From positions 124,001 through 188,000 of the forward strand of contig NZ_JACHCP010000002.1 in assembly GCF_014207185.1 (NCBI RefSeq): a stretch of DNA of 64,000 nucleotides. The letters run 5' to 3'. The translations under genes were made by a program, and so were the position numbers. Within the stretch, counting starts at the first letter, position 1; the number at the start of each line of letters is the position of its first letter. Positions 9,259 to 18,700 of this stretch are shown here, piece by piece. A model generated the notes under the pieces. It ran no database searches. It was not told the DNA's origin and saw only the letters and a list, made by a program, of their open reading frames with translations. Source of the DNA: Rhodanobacter sp. A1T4. Its GTDB lineage: Bacteria; Pseudomonadota; Gammaproteobacteria; Xanthomonadales; Rhodanobacteraceae.

Positions 9259-9861
9259 TCAGCGCTGCAATGGCGAATGACCGGGCTGCGCTTTCACGCG
9301 CGCCAGCCATGCCGTAATAGCCGGATAGATGGCCAGATCGAAACCACCGTCGCTGGCGCAGTGGGTATACGCGTAAAGCGCAATATCGGCAATGCTGTAG
9401 CAGTCGCCGACGAACCATTCGTGTTCGTGCAGATGCTTCTCCATCACGGCCAGCGCCTGCGCACCGCGCTGATGCAGTTGCGGCAATTCCGAACGACGCG
9501 GGTGATCCGAGGTCAGATAAAGCGAAATGAAGCGTGCCACCGCGATATATGGCTCGTGGCTGTACTGCTCGAAAAACAGCCATTGCAAGGTCAGCGCACG
9601 CAACCAGGCATCGCCCGGCAAGAGCGCGGTGCCTTCGGCGAGGTAACAGAGAATCGCATTGGACTCGGCCAGTCGACGGCCATCGTCCAACTCCAGTAGC
9701 GGTACCTTGCCATTGGGGTTCTTGGCCAGGTACTCCGCCGTGCGCGTATCGCCATGAGCACTATCCACGTCAACCCAGTGATAAGCGCGGCCGAGCTGGT
9801 CCAATAGCATCTGCAGCTTGTAGCAGTTGCCGGACGAACGCATACCGTAGATGGTCAGCAT
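9259..9861 (-). CDS. Glutathione S-transferase family protein
   Basis: A 200-aa cytosolic GST-fold protein. The N-terminal thioredoxin-like domain (1-80) begins MLTIYGMRSSGNCYKLQ and contains the cis-Pro and glutathione-contacting region NPNGKVPLLELDDG, then AESNAILCYLAEG. The C-terminal helical domain follows (about 90-200). Ser10/Ser11 or Cys13 could be the catalytic N-terminal residue. It overlaps the preceding nucleotidyltransferase-like gene by 7 bp, which points to co-transcription. The substrate is unknown. Confidence 0.88.
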   Translation of the reverse strand: MLTIYGMRSSGNCYKLQMLLDQLGRAYHWVDVDSAHGDTRTAEYLAKNPNGKVPLLELDDGRRLAESNAILCYLAEGTALLPGDAWLRALTLQWLFFEQYSHEPYIAVARFISLYLTSDHPRRSELPQLHQRGAQALAVMEKHLHEHEWFVGDCYSIADIALYAYTHCASDGGFDLAIYPAITAWLARVKAQPGHSPLQR

Positions 9862-10379
9862 GGCTTGCTTCCTTTTATCGATTCCAGCAGGGTCACACGT
9901 TGCAGGTCTTTGGGACGACCAAAGATCTTCAACACGCGTATTTGTTCCGCGATCATGGGAACGGGTATGGCCAGATCGGCAAAATCTACCGTAATGGTTT
10001 GATCTATCTGCAATGGCTCCCAGCCATGGGTGCCGAACACTTCAAGACCACCCATGACCTCTACCGGCAGGGCGGAAAATGCGAAGCGCGCAAAGTGCGA
10101 TCGAAAGCGGTCTGCGCCAGCTGGCACATAATCACCGACACGATTGGCTTGCCAGTGCTCGATCAATGTTTCCGCATCACGAACACTGGTAAGTACATCC
10201 AGATCAACCACCACGACCTCGGCACCGACAAGCCATGCAGCAGCGCTGCCGATCACGGTCCATGGATCTCGGCAGCAACTTTGCAAATCCGGCAGTGCGA
10301 TGACGAGTGCATCATGCAAGACCGCCTGCGTTTGAGCATGCAGGGACTGATTCACCCGCGGACTCGGCGTTTCCGCCAT
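9855..10379 (-). CDS. Nucleotidyltransferase-like protein of unknown function
   Basis: 174 aa. The stretch IGSAAAWLVGAE followed by VVVVDLDVLTS (about 43-66) resembles the G-S...D-x-D metal-binding core of MNT/aminoglycoside-nucleotidyltransferase folds. No substrate domain is recognised. The ATG at 10379 has only a weak purine-rich sequence before it and overlaps the GNAT gene by 28 bp, so a start further in is possible. The end overlaps the GST gene by 7 bp. The family assignment is tentative. Confidence 0.55.
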   Translation of the reverse strand: MAETPSPRVNQSLHAQTQAVLHDALVIALPDLQSCCRDPWTVIGSAAAWLVGAEVVVVDLDVLTSVRDAETLIEHWQANRVGDYVPAGADRFRSHFARFAFSALPVEVMGGLEVFGTHGWEPLQIDQTITVDFADLAIPVPMIAEQIRVLKIFGRPKDLQRVTLLESIKGSKPC

Positions 10380-10900
10380 TGCTCGCGTGTCTGGCCCCAG
10401 ATCTCGATGGGATGATCCTGAAACGGCTCGGGCATGCGGCCAGGCCGCAGCAACTGCGAACCAAGCTTGTGTGCCACTGCTTGCGAAGCGAGGTTGTCCG
10501 GCGCGATGCAGTGGATGATCTCATCCCATCCCAGCACGTCGAAAGCCCAGTCCATGGCAGCGACAGCGCCTTCTGGCGCATAGCCCTTGCCCCACGCTTC
10601 GCGTACCAGGCCCCAACCCACTTCCGTACCCGGCCAGCCTTCCGGCTGCCACGGGCCGAGCCGACCAATCCAGTGACCGGTGGATTTCTCGATCACCGAA
10701 AACATCGCGTAACCCTGGATCGCCCACGCGCCAGCCATGCTGAGAAACCCACGCCATGCCACAGCACGTGATTGCGGACCACCGATATGCCGGGAACCTT
10801 CGTCATCAGCCATCAGCGCAGCCCACCCTTCGAAATCCTCTGCCCGCATGGGGCGGAGAATCAGCCGATCCGTTTCGATGCGCAGCGAATCGAGATCCAT
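10352..10900 (-). CDS. GNAT family N-acetyltransferase (RimJ/RimL-like)
   Basis: Transfers an acetyl group from acetyl-CoA to an unidentified acceptor. The ATG at 10900 (182 aa) was preferred to the upstream frame because a GGAG box precedes it. The N-terminus IETDRLILRPMRAEDF is typical of RimJ/RimL-like enzymes. The acetyl-CoA motif A is VGWGLVREAWGKGYAPEGA, with the R-x-x-G-K-G-Y loop, followed by DNLASQAVAHKLG (motif B). It starts 16 bp after gcdH and overlaps the next gene, so the four genes probably share one transcript. Confidence 0.87.
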   Translation of the reverse strand: MDLDSLRIETDRLILRPMRAEDFEGWAALMADDEGSRHIGGPQSRAVAWRGFLSMAGAWAIQGYAMFSVIEKSTGHWIGRLGPWQPEGWPGTEVGWGLVREAWGKGYAPEGAVAAMDWAFDVLGWDEIIHCIAPDNLASQAVAHKLGSQLLRPGRMPEPFQDHPIEIWGQTREQWRKRRVRG

Positions 10901-10916
10901 GTCGCGGTACTCCGCT

Positions 10917-12086
10917 TCAGAATGCGTTGATACCAGTGAGCTCACGACCAACCACCAGCTCGTGCACGGTTTCGGTGCCTTCGTAGGTGATCACCGATTC
11001 CAGATTGAGCGCATGACGGATCGCGCCATGTTCGGTGGTGATACCTGCACCGCCAAGGATGTCACGGCACTGGCGCGCGATATCGATCGCCATGCGGCAG
11101 TTGTTCCACTTGGCCAGCGACACCTGAGTCGGCTGCATCTTGCCGGCATCCTTCAGACGGCCGAGCTGCAGCGACAGCAGCTGCGCCGTGGTGATGCGGC
11201 GGGCCATGTCGGCCATCTTCAACTGCACAGCCTGATTGGACGATAGCGGACGATCAAACAGGATGCGTTCGGCGGTGTAGTCGAGCACTTCCTTCAGGCA
11301 GGCCTGCGCGGCACCGATCGGACCCCAGGTAATGCCGAAGCGCGCCTGCGTCAGGCAACCCAGTGGACCTTTCAGGCCCTTAACGTTAGGCAGGCGAGCG
11401 CTGTCGGGCACGCGTACGCTGTCGAAGAACAGCGCGGATGTGACCGACGCGCGCAGACTCATCTTCTTGTGGATTTCCTGCGCCTTGAAGCCAGCCGTAT
11501 CGGTGGGCACGACGAAACCCTGAATACCGTCCTCGGTCATCGCCCAGACGATGGCGATATGCGCGAGGTTGCCGTTGGTGATCCACATCTTGGCGCCGTT
11601 GATGACCCAGTCGCCGCCATCCTTTTTTGCGTTCGTTTTCATGTTGGCCGGATCGGAGCCACCGTGCGGCTCGGTCAGGCCGAAGCAACCGATGATCTCG
11701 CCCGCCGCCATACCCGGCAGGTACTGGCGCTTCTGCTCTTCACTACCGTAAGCAAAGATCGGATACATGCACAGCGAGCTTTGCACCGAGGCGAAGCTGC
11801 GCAGACCCGAATCACCGCGCTCGAGCTCCTGGCAGATCAGGCCGTAACTGACACTGTTCATGCCGCCACCGCCGTATTCCTCGGGAATGGTCGCGCCCAG
11901 CAGGCCGAGACTGGCGATTTCCGGGATCAGTTCTATCGGGAAACGCGCCTGATCGAAGCAGTCGCCGATGATCGGCAGCACGCGTTCATCGACAAAACGG
12001 CCAACGCTGTCCTGGACCATGCGCTCCTCGTCGGTGAGCAGTGAACGGACATCGTAAAGATCGAGCGGATCGAGGCGCGTAGCCAT
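10917..12086 (-). CDS. gcdH: Glutaryl-CoA dehydrogenase
   Basis: An FAD enzyme that oxidises and decarboxylates glutaryl-CoA to crotonyl-CoA in lysine, hydroxylysine and tryptophan breakdown. At 389 aa it has the normal length. The C-terminal half matches the glutaryl-CoA dehydrogenase branch closely: ERILFDRPLSSNQAVQLKMA, LSLQLGRLKDAGK, QCRDILGGAGITTEHGAIRH, and the catalytic Glu369 in TYEGTETVHELVVGRELTG. The FAD/substrate region CFGLTEPHGGSDP lies mid-protein. It is the first gene of a likely minus-strand unit with GNAT, nucleotidyltransferase-like and GST genes. Confidence 0.92.
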   Translation of the reverse strand: MATRLDPLDLYDVRSLLTDEERMVQDSVGRFVDERVLPIIGDCFDQARFPIELIPEIASLGLLGATIPEEYGGGGMNSVSYGLICQELERGDSGLRSFASVQSSLCMYPIFAYGSEEQKRQYLPGMAAGEIIGCFGLTEPHGGSDPANMKTNAKKDGGDWVINGAKMWITNGNLAHIAIVWAMTEDGIQGFVVPTDTAGFKAQEIHKKMSLRASVTSALFFDSVRVPDSARLPNVKGLKGPLGCLTQARFGITWGPIGAAQACLKEVLDYTAERILFDRPLSSNQAVQLKMADMARRITTAQLLSLQLGRLKDAGKMQPTQVSLAKWNNCRMAIDIARQCRDILGGAGITTEHGAIRHALNLESVITYEGTETVHELVVGRELTGINAF

Positions 12087-12297
12087 GGTGAAGGTCCAAA
12101 GTGGTCAGGCAATCCGCCTAGTGTAGCGGGGACGAGGATGAGGGTCACCGGCAGTGACACTGACGGCAGGTATCGGTAAAGCCCGCTGCACGGCGTCCTG
12201 TCAGCGTTCTAAAAAGAAAACGTCGGCGGATCGGCTCTGCAAAGCCACCACCGGCAGCCACCAAGGCTTCCACACCCCATCGTTAGAGGAGTTTTCC

Positions 12298-12807
12298 ATG
12301 CGCACTGTCCTTTTCGGGCTGCTGATTGTTCTGCTTGCCCTCACCTCTCATGCCGCCAACGCGGCGCCGCAAACCGCCCAATCCGCTGTCGCAAGCCGCA
12401 GCGCTGAGTATGTCGATATCAGCGAATACCTGACCAGCGACGCGGATATCAACGCGTGGTATAGCGCCACCAGCCAACTGAGGAAGAACTTCGACGACGT
12501 TTGCGGCGACACGTTCTGCGAGGGCGACTACAGCAACATCCAGTCACTCGATTACCGCTGCTCAGTGGAGAAAAACACCGGCGTCATCGGGCGCTGCGTC
12601 TGGGTATTCGCCGCCAGCAATACGGAAGTGAACGCGAAAACCGGCAACATCCTCGTCGACAACCAGCACTGGCGCTGCCGCAGCCCGCTGGCGCCGAAGA
12701 CACGTATAGCCGATCTCATCGCAGCACTGAATGTGACCAATCCCATACACGCGATTCTGCCGGGAACGAGCAAGTCGATTTACGACGGATTGGTCGACTG
12801 TCTCTGA
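12298..12807 (+). CDS. Small secreted protein with six cysteines, unknown function
   Basis: 169 aa from the ATG at 12298, with AGAGGAG before it. Residues 1-22 are a classic signal peptide (a hydrophobic stretch ending SHAANA before APQ). The mature part has six Cys, as CGDTFC, two RC sites around a loop, HWRC and a final DC, which suggests three disulfide bonds in the periplasm. No known domain is recognised. It stands alone, 134 bp before the DMT transporter gene and divergent from gcdH. Confidence 0.75.
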   Translation: MRTVLFGLLIVLLALTSHAANAAPQTAQSAVASRSAEYVDISEYLTSDADINAWYSATSQLRKNFDDVCGDTFCEGDYSNIQSLDYRCSVEKNTGVIGRCVWVFAASNTEVNAKTGNILVDNQHWRCRSPLAPKTRIADLIAALNVTNPIHAILPGTSKSIYDGLVDCL

Positions 12808-12941
12808 TCCAAACCGGCACGCCAGCTTTTGCTGGTGTGCCGGTAAACAGTGCAGTTGGCCGAAATCTGAAAACCTTTCATGCGGCGAACTTTGGAAACA
12901 CGGATACTGTGGCTATCCCTAGTTTCGAAAAGCTGCGAAAA

Positions 12942-13817
12942 ATGTACAAAGGTGTGCTGCTAGGTTTCATGGCGTTCGCGGCGTATGCCATCAGCGATGC
13001 GTTCGTGAAGATGCTGCGCGGTTCGCTGCCGTCGTATGAGGCAGTGTTTTTCGGCGCCCTGCTCGGCCTGACCGCACTGCCCTTCATAAAACGCAAAGGT
13101 GATCGCTGGCGCGAAGTGCTGATCGCCAAGCGACCAAGCCTGTGGCTGGTGCGTGCGATCTTCGGTGCCATCGGCAGTACGGCCGCCGTGATCAGCTTTA
13201 CCGCACTGCCGATGGCCGAAGCCTTTGCACTGATTTTCCTGATGCCGATCTTCGTCACCATCCTGTCGGTGATATTTCTCAAGGAGCATGTCGGCTGGCG
13301 CCGCTGGTCGGCGGTGATCGCAGGGTTTATCGGTGTGCTTGTGGTGCTGCGGCCGGGCTTTCGCGCCTTGGGCATCGGTCACCTTGCCGCACTGGTCTGC
13401 GGACTGTCCGGCGCGATCTCGATGATCGCCTTGCGCATGACCGGCGCGCAGGAAAAGCGCATCACGCTTTATGGCGCCGGCGTGATCGGCCCGCTGCTGC
13501 TTACCGGCATACTCATGCTGTGGGACTTCCGTTGGCCGCAGTGGCACCAGTGGCTGCTCTTGCTCGGTTATGGATTACTCGCCGCACTGGGCGCCGTATT
13601 GCTGATGCTTGCTACGCAAAAAGCACCGGCCAACCATGTCGCGCCGACTCAATACAGCCAGATGCTGTGGGCGGTGGCATTCGGCTACCTGTTGTTCAAC
13701 GATCCACTGGACTGGCCGATGCTGATCGGCATCGTGATCATCCTGGCTTCGGGACTTTTCACATTTGTGCGGGAATACAAAGTCACGCGCTGGTGGAAGC
13801 GGACCAGGATGGTCTGA
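12942..13817 (+). CDS. DMT superfamily transporter (EamA domains)
   Basis: An inner-membrane exporter of the drug/metabolite transporter superfamily. From the ATG at 12942 it has 291 aa and about ten hydrophobic helices arranged as two EamA repeats. The first repeat ends around VIFLKEHVGWRRWSAVIAGF, the second around NDPLDWPMLIGIVIILASG; both are typical helix 4/5 motifs of the family. A Lys/Arg-rich tail lies at the cytoplasmic end. A GTG at 12909 is an alternative start; neither has a strong Shine-Dalgarno. The substrate is unknown. Confidence 0.85.
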   Translation: MYKGVLLGFMAFAAYAISDAFVKMLRGSLPSYEAVFFGALLGLTALPFIKRKGDRWREVLIAKRPSLWLVRAIFGAIGSTAAVISFTALPMAEAFALIFLMPIFVTILSVIFLKEHVGWRRWSAVIAGFIGVLVVLRPGFRALGIGHLAALVCGLSGAISMIALRMTGAQEKRITLYGAGVIGPLLLTGILMLWDFRWPQWHQWLLLLGYGLLAALGAVLLMLATQKAPANHVAPTQYSQMLWAVAFGYLLFNDPLDWPMLIGIVIILASGLFTFVREYKVTRWWKRTRMV

Positions 13818-13836
13818 GGCCGCCAAGCTCGACGCC

Positions 13837-14817
13837 TCAGCCGCGATTACTCACACCATGCGGTACATGTCCAGTAGCAACGTGCTTGCGCGCTGATTCC
13901 ACGTTGGCCGGGGAGTCGTCGAAGAAGATGTCGGCCCCAAAGGCATCCAGGAACGGCCCCTTGTCGCGGCCGCCGAGAAACAGGGCCTCATCGATGCGCA
14001 CGCCCCAACGACGCAGGGTGAGGATCACCCGTTTGTGTGCCGGTGCGGAGCGCGCGGTGACCAACGCGGTACGAATCGGCGAGTCTTCGGCGGGGAACGC
14101 GGTCTGCAGGCGATGCAATGCCGTGAGGAAGCCCTGGAATGGGCCGACCGACAGCGGTTCGGCGGCGTGCTCAGTCTCGCTGCGATGGAAGGCCTCCAGC
14201 CCTTCCTCGCGCGATACGCGCTCACCCTCGTCGCCGAAGATCACTGCATCGCCGTCGAAGGCGATGCGCAACTGCTCGGAGGCGCGCGGTGGCGCGGTGC
14301 TGGGCAGGATGGTCGCCGCTGCCACACCGGCGGCAAGCGCGCGACCGACGTCTTCGGCATTGGCGGAAAGAAAAAGATCGGCCTTGAACGGCGCGATGTA
14401 ATCGGACGTCGGCGCGCCGCTGGTGAATGCCGCACGGCTGATCTGCAAACCGTAATGCTGGATCGCGTTGAAGATGCGCAGGCCGGTGTCGCCGGAATTG
14501 CGCGACAGTAGAATGACCTCGACCGGCGGTACGTTACCGGCCAGCTTGTTGAGACCGAGCAACTTCTGCACCAGCGGAAAGGCGACACCCGGTTTCAGAA
14601 TCTCGTTCTCGTGATCGATCTGGAAGTTGCGGTAGGCATCCAGACCGTCGCGCTCGAACAACGCATGACTATCCCCGAGATCGAACAGCGCGCGCGAAGA
14701 AATGGCCACCACCAGCCGATTGTCGGCGGCGGCACTGGCGTCGTGCGCATCGGCACCCGTAGCCACAGAGTCAGCAGTATCGATTGGCAAGAGAGGCACG
14801 TTCACGGTGGGCTGCAC
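13837..14817 (-). CDS. 5'-nucleotidase, cytosolic type I family
   Basis: Hydrolyses nucleoside monophosphates to nucleosides. 326 aa, matching family PF06189. Typical segments are LVVAISSRALFDLGDSH near residue 35, EVILLSRNSGDTGLRIFNAI around 100-120, LRIAFDGDAVIFGDEGE around 185 (the D-x-D motif shared with HAD-like phosphatases) and a final GADIFFDDSPANVESA. The start is a GTG at 14817 without a good ribosome site, so the exact N-terminus is uncertain. It lies 64 bp after nadK on the same strand, so the two nucleotide-metabolism genes may be co-transcribed. Confidence 0.85.
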   Translation of the reverse strand: MQPTVNVPLLPIDTADSVATGADAHDASAAADNRLVVAISSRALFDLGDSHALFERDGLDAYRNFQIDHENEILKPGVAFPLVQKLLGLNKLAGNVPPVEVILLSRNSGDTGLRIFNAIQHYGLQISRAAFTSGAPTSDYIAPFKADLFLSANAEDVGRALAAGVAAATILPSTAPPRASEQLRIAFDGDAVIFGDEGERVSREEGLEAFHRSETEHAAEPLSVGPFQGFLTALHRLQTAFPAEDSPIRTALVTARSAPAHKRVILTLRRWGVRIDEALFLGGRDKGPFLDAFGADIFFDDSPANVESARKHVATGHVPHGVSNRG

Positions 14818-14881
14818 GCAGAGATCCGGTGTGGACCCTCTGGTTTCAATCTAGCATGTCTCAATCTGGCGTGCGGCCGCT

Positions 14882-15655
14882 TCAATCCGCGGGTTGTTCC
14901 GACGCGAACTGTTCGTCGAGAATTCGCTGTTCAAGGTTATGCTCGGGATCAAACAGAAGCCGCACGCCCTCGCCGCCCGATTGACGGATGGCCACCGTGA
15001 GTACGTTGCGCACTTCATGGAAATCGGCCGTGGCGCTGACCGGACGCTTGTCCGGATCGAGCACACTGAGGACCACTTCCGTGCGATGCGGAAGAATCGC
15101 ACCACGCCAGCGACGCGGGCGAAACGGGCTTATCGGTGTGAGCGCCAGCACGTTCGCATCCAGCGGCAGAATCGGTCCGTGCGCGGACAGGTTATAAGCC
15201 GTGGAACCAGCCGGCGTGGAAACCAGAATGCCGTCGCAGACCAGTGTGTCGAGTTTCACAATGCCGTTGAGCTTTACTTCCAGATGCGTGGCCTGGTTGG
15301 TCTGGCGCAACAGCGAGACCTCGTTGAAAGCCAGCGCCGAATATTCCTTGCCGCTGACGTCGGTTACCTGCATCTGCAGCGGAAACAGCGAGGCAGTGTG
15401 CGCGCGTTCGACGCGTCCAGGAAGGTCATCGACAACGTGCTTGTTCATCAGAAAGCCGACGCGACCCAGCTTCATGCCATACACCGGCACATCCAGCGCA
15501 TGCCAATCGTGCAGGGTACGCAGCATGAAACCGTCACCGCCCAACGCCACGATCAGTTCAGCCTGCTCCGGCGGTACATCGCCATAGCGGTCCACCAGTT
15601 TGCGTCGCGCCTGCTGGGCGATGCTGGTATCGCTGGCGACGAAGGCAAAGCGCAT
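14882..15655 (-). CDS. nadK: NAD kinase
   Basis: Phosphorylates NAD to NADP. The ATG at 15655 gives 257 aa, with GGTGGAT just upstream. The family signatures are present: the nucleotide-binding GGDG at 39-42 ([15 protein letters not shown]), the NE motif in [10 protein letters not shown], and [20 protein letters not shown] with the substrate-binding [10 protein letters not shown] loop. It is somewhat short compared with the E. coli enzyme but no motif is missing. Confidence 0.93.
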   Translation of the reverse strand: MRFAFVASDTSIAQQARRKLVDRYGDVPPEQAELIVALGGDGFMLRTLHDWHALDVPVYGMKLGRVGFLMNKHVVDDLPGRVERAHTASLFPLQMQVTDVSGKEYSALAFNEVSLLRQTNQATHLEVKLNGIVKLDTLVCDGILVSTPAGSTAYNLSAHGPILPLDANVLALTPISPFRPRRWRGAILPHRTEVVLSVLDPDKRPVSATADFHEVRNVLTVAIRQSGGEGVRLLFDPEHNLEQRILDEQFASEQPAD

Positions 15656-15698
15656 GTGGATCCACCCGGCAATCAAGTGAGAGGAGAGTACACAGCAT

Positions 15699-15732
15699 GA
15701 AGGCGCAAGACCATGCTGGCTCCTGCGCCTTC
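15699..15732 (-). terminator. Hairpin between gdh and nadK, possible attenuator or terminator
   Basis: A perfect 9-bp inverted repeat (GAAGGCGCA / TGCGCCTTC) with a loop of about 16 nt lies between the end of the glutamate dehydrogenase gene and the start of nadK. No T run follows on the minus strand, so efficient Rho-independent termination is doubtful. Confidence 0.3.
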
Positions 15733-15778
15733 ACTGCTGACCTATGCGTTTCGCATCAGGTCAACCGACTGAAACCCA

Positions 15779-18700
15779 TCAGCCGATCGGCACCTGCGCC
15801 AGCTGGGCCAGACGACGCACCGCGACCGAGGCGATCGGGTAATCGGCGTTCTGGGTGAGGATTTCCGCCAGCATGCTGCGGGTGTACTGCAGCGTGGCGT
15901 TGTCGCGCTGCAGCCACGCCTGCACCGGCGAGACATCCGTGCGATCGCTGGCCAGCGCCAGCACCTGCGAGGCCAGTGCACGGTGCTGATGGTTGAGCTC
16001 ATCCAGAAGCGAGCCGCGAGCCTGCGCATGCCAATGACCTTCGACCGGCAGCGCCTCGATCTGGTCACGCAGCCATTCGAGATCCAGCGCCTCGCCCAGC
16101 TCGTAGAACACCTGGGCCACCTTGGCAATCGGACGGCCGCTGAGCTGCGCCACTTCAGCCATATCCAGCGCTGCACGCAGCACCGGCAAGCGTGCCAGGC
16201 GCAGCGCAAGTTCGGCGGGCAAGCCCAGACCTTCCCACTTTTCCTGATTGCCGGAAAAGTCGCCCTTCCCGGTCGGCGTCAGCACTTCGGGCAACGCCTC
16301 ACGCAGAGCCGACACACTGGATTGATAGCGCTCCACGTTGTCCGCAATGTCCAGCGTGCCGCCGGGACGATTGAGCAACCAGCGCGTGAGATGGCGCAGC
16401 AGCGACCAGATCTGCATTACCGCGTCGATCTGGGTGTTCTCGGCAACCTGGCTGTCGAGCGCTTCGATCTGCGCCCAGAGTTCCCGCGCGTCGAGAATCT
16501 CGCGGGCGGCGGTGTAAGCCTTGGCGATCGCTGCCGGCCGCTGGCCGGTGTCCTCCTGCATGCGCATCATGAAGGTCGCGCCCATGCGGTTGAGCGTCGA
16601 GTTGGTCACTGCGGTGGCAATGATCTCGCGCTTCAGGCGATGGCGCTGCATGTGCTCGGCGTACTTCTGATGCAGCGGCTCGGGGAAGTAGCGCACCAGT
16701 TCTTTAGACAGGTACGGATCTTCCGGCACGTCCGAATCGAGCAGTTGCTGGTACAGCTTGATCTTGTCGTAGGACAGCAGCACCGACAGCTCCGGTCGGG
16801 TCATGCCGACGCCGCGCGTCTTGCGCTCGGTCAGCTCCGCTTCGCTGGGCAGATTTTCCACCTGACGGTCGAGTAGGCCTTCGGCCTCCAGCGTGCGGAT
16901 GAAATGCGCCAGCGAGCCGATGCGACGCACCGACTGGTGCTCCATCAGGGTAATGGCCTGGTTCTGCCGATAATTGTCGAACAGCACCAGCTGGCCGACC
17001 TCGTCGGTCATCGCCGCGAGCTGTTTGTTGCGCGCATCCTCGCTCAGCTCGCCACGCTGCACAGCGTCGTTAAGCAGAATCTTGATGTTGACCTCGTGAT
17101 CGGAGGTATCCACGCCGGCCGAGTTGTCGATGAAGTCGGTGTTGAGCAGCACGCCGTGCTGCGCCGCCTCGATGCGACCTTTCTGGGTCATGCCCAGGTT
17201 GCCGCCCTCACCCACGACCTTGCAGCGCAGCTCGGCACCGTTGACACGCAGTGCGTTGTTGGCACGATCGCCCACATCGGCATGCGTCTCGCTACTGGCC
17301 TTGACGTAAGTGCCGATACCGCCGTTCCACAACAGATCGACCGGCGCCTTGAGGATCGCACTGAGCAGGTCGCTCGGCGCCATCTGCGTCACGTCAGCCT
17401 TGATGCCCAATACGGCGCGCACTTCCGGCGTGACCGGAATCGATTTCGCGCTGCGCGGGTAGATACCGCCACCGGCGGAAATCAACGAGCGGTCGTAATC
17501 GTCCCAGCTCGAACGCGGCAGCTTGAACATGCGCTCGCGTTCGACGAACGATGCCTCGATGTTCGGATTCGGGTCGAAGAAGATGTGACGATGATCGAAC
17601 GCCACCACCAGCTTGATATGCCGTGACAGCAGCATGCCGTTGCCGAACACATCACCCGACATATCGCCGATACCCACACAGGTGAAGTCCTGCGTCTGGC
17701 AGTCGCGGCCGAGCGAGCGGAAATGGCGCTTGACCGACTCCCATGCGCCCTTGGCGGTGATGCCCATGCCCTTGTGGTCATAGCCGTTCGAGCCGCCCGA
17801 GGCGAACGCGTCACCCAGCCAGTAGTTGTGTTCGATCGAGATGGCATTGGCGATGTCGGAGAACGTGGCCGTGCCCTTGTCGGCCGCCACCACCAGATAC
17901 GGGTCATCCGCGTCGTGGCGCACCACATCGTGCGGGTTGACCACCTTGCCTTCGACCAGATTGTCGGTGATGTCGAGCAGGCCGTTGATGAACAGGCGAT
18001 AGCAGGCGATACCCTCGGCCAGCTGCGCATCACGATCACCACCCACTGGCGCCTTCTTGACGAAGAAACCTCCCTTGGAACCGACCGGTACGATCACCGT
18101 GTTCTTGACCATCTGCGCCTTGACCAGGCCCAGCACCTCGGTGCGGAAATCCTCGCGACGGTCGGACCAGCGCAGACCGCCGCGCGCCACCGCGCCGAAG
18201 CGCAGGTGGATGCCTTCCACGCGTGGCGCACAGACCCAGATCTCGCGATACGGCACCGGCTTGGGCAACTCGGGCACCTTGTGCGAGTCCAGCTTGAAGC
18301 TGATGTAACCCCGGTGTGCGCCATCCCAACGCTGGAAGAAGCTGGTGCGCAAGGTGGCATGGATTGCCGCCACGAAGCTGCGCAGAATGCGGTCCTCATC
18401 GAGGCTGGCCACGTTTTCCAGCAGCACACCAATGGCATTTTCGATCGTACTGACCTGCTCGGCGCGTGGCAGCAACAGCGCGTTACCCAGATCAGTGATC
18501 AGCGTCGGGTGCAATTCCTGCACGGACTGCGGAATCAGCGCGGTCATTTCGACGGCAAGCGTGTCGCTGGCGACTTTCAGTTCTTCGGCAGACAGGCTTT
18601 CGCGCTGCGGATCGAACTTGGCCAGGAACAATTCAACCAGCAAACCGGCAATCGCCGGATACTGATTGAGCGTGTCTTCCATATACGGCTGCGAAAACGC

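Noticed and set aside
7696-9699. Long plus-strand open frame (667 codons) opposite the fused E1 and GST genes
   Set aside because: Antisense shadow of GC-rich coding DNA; the product is rich in Arg/His/Gln with no recognisable domain, while the minus strand encodes clear enzyme motifs.
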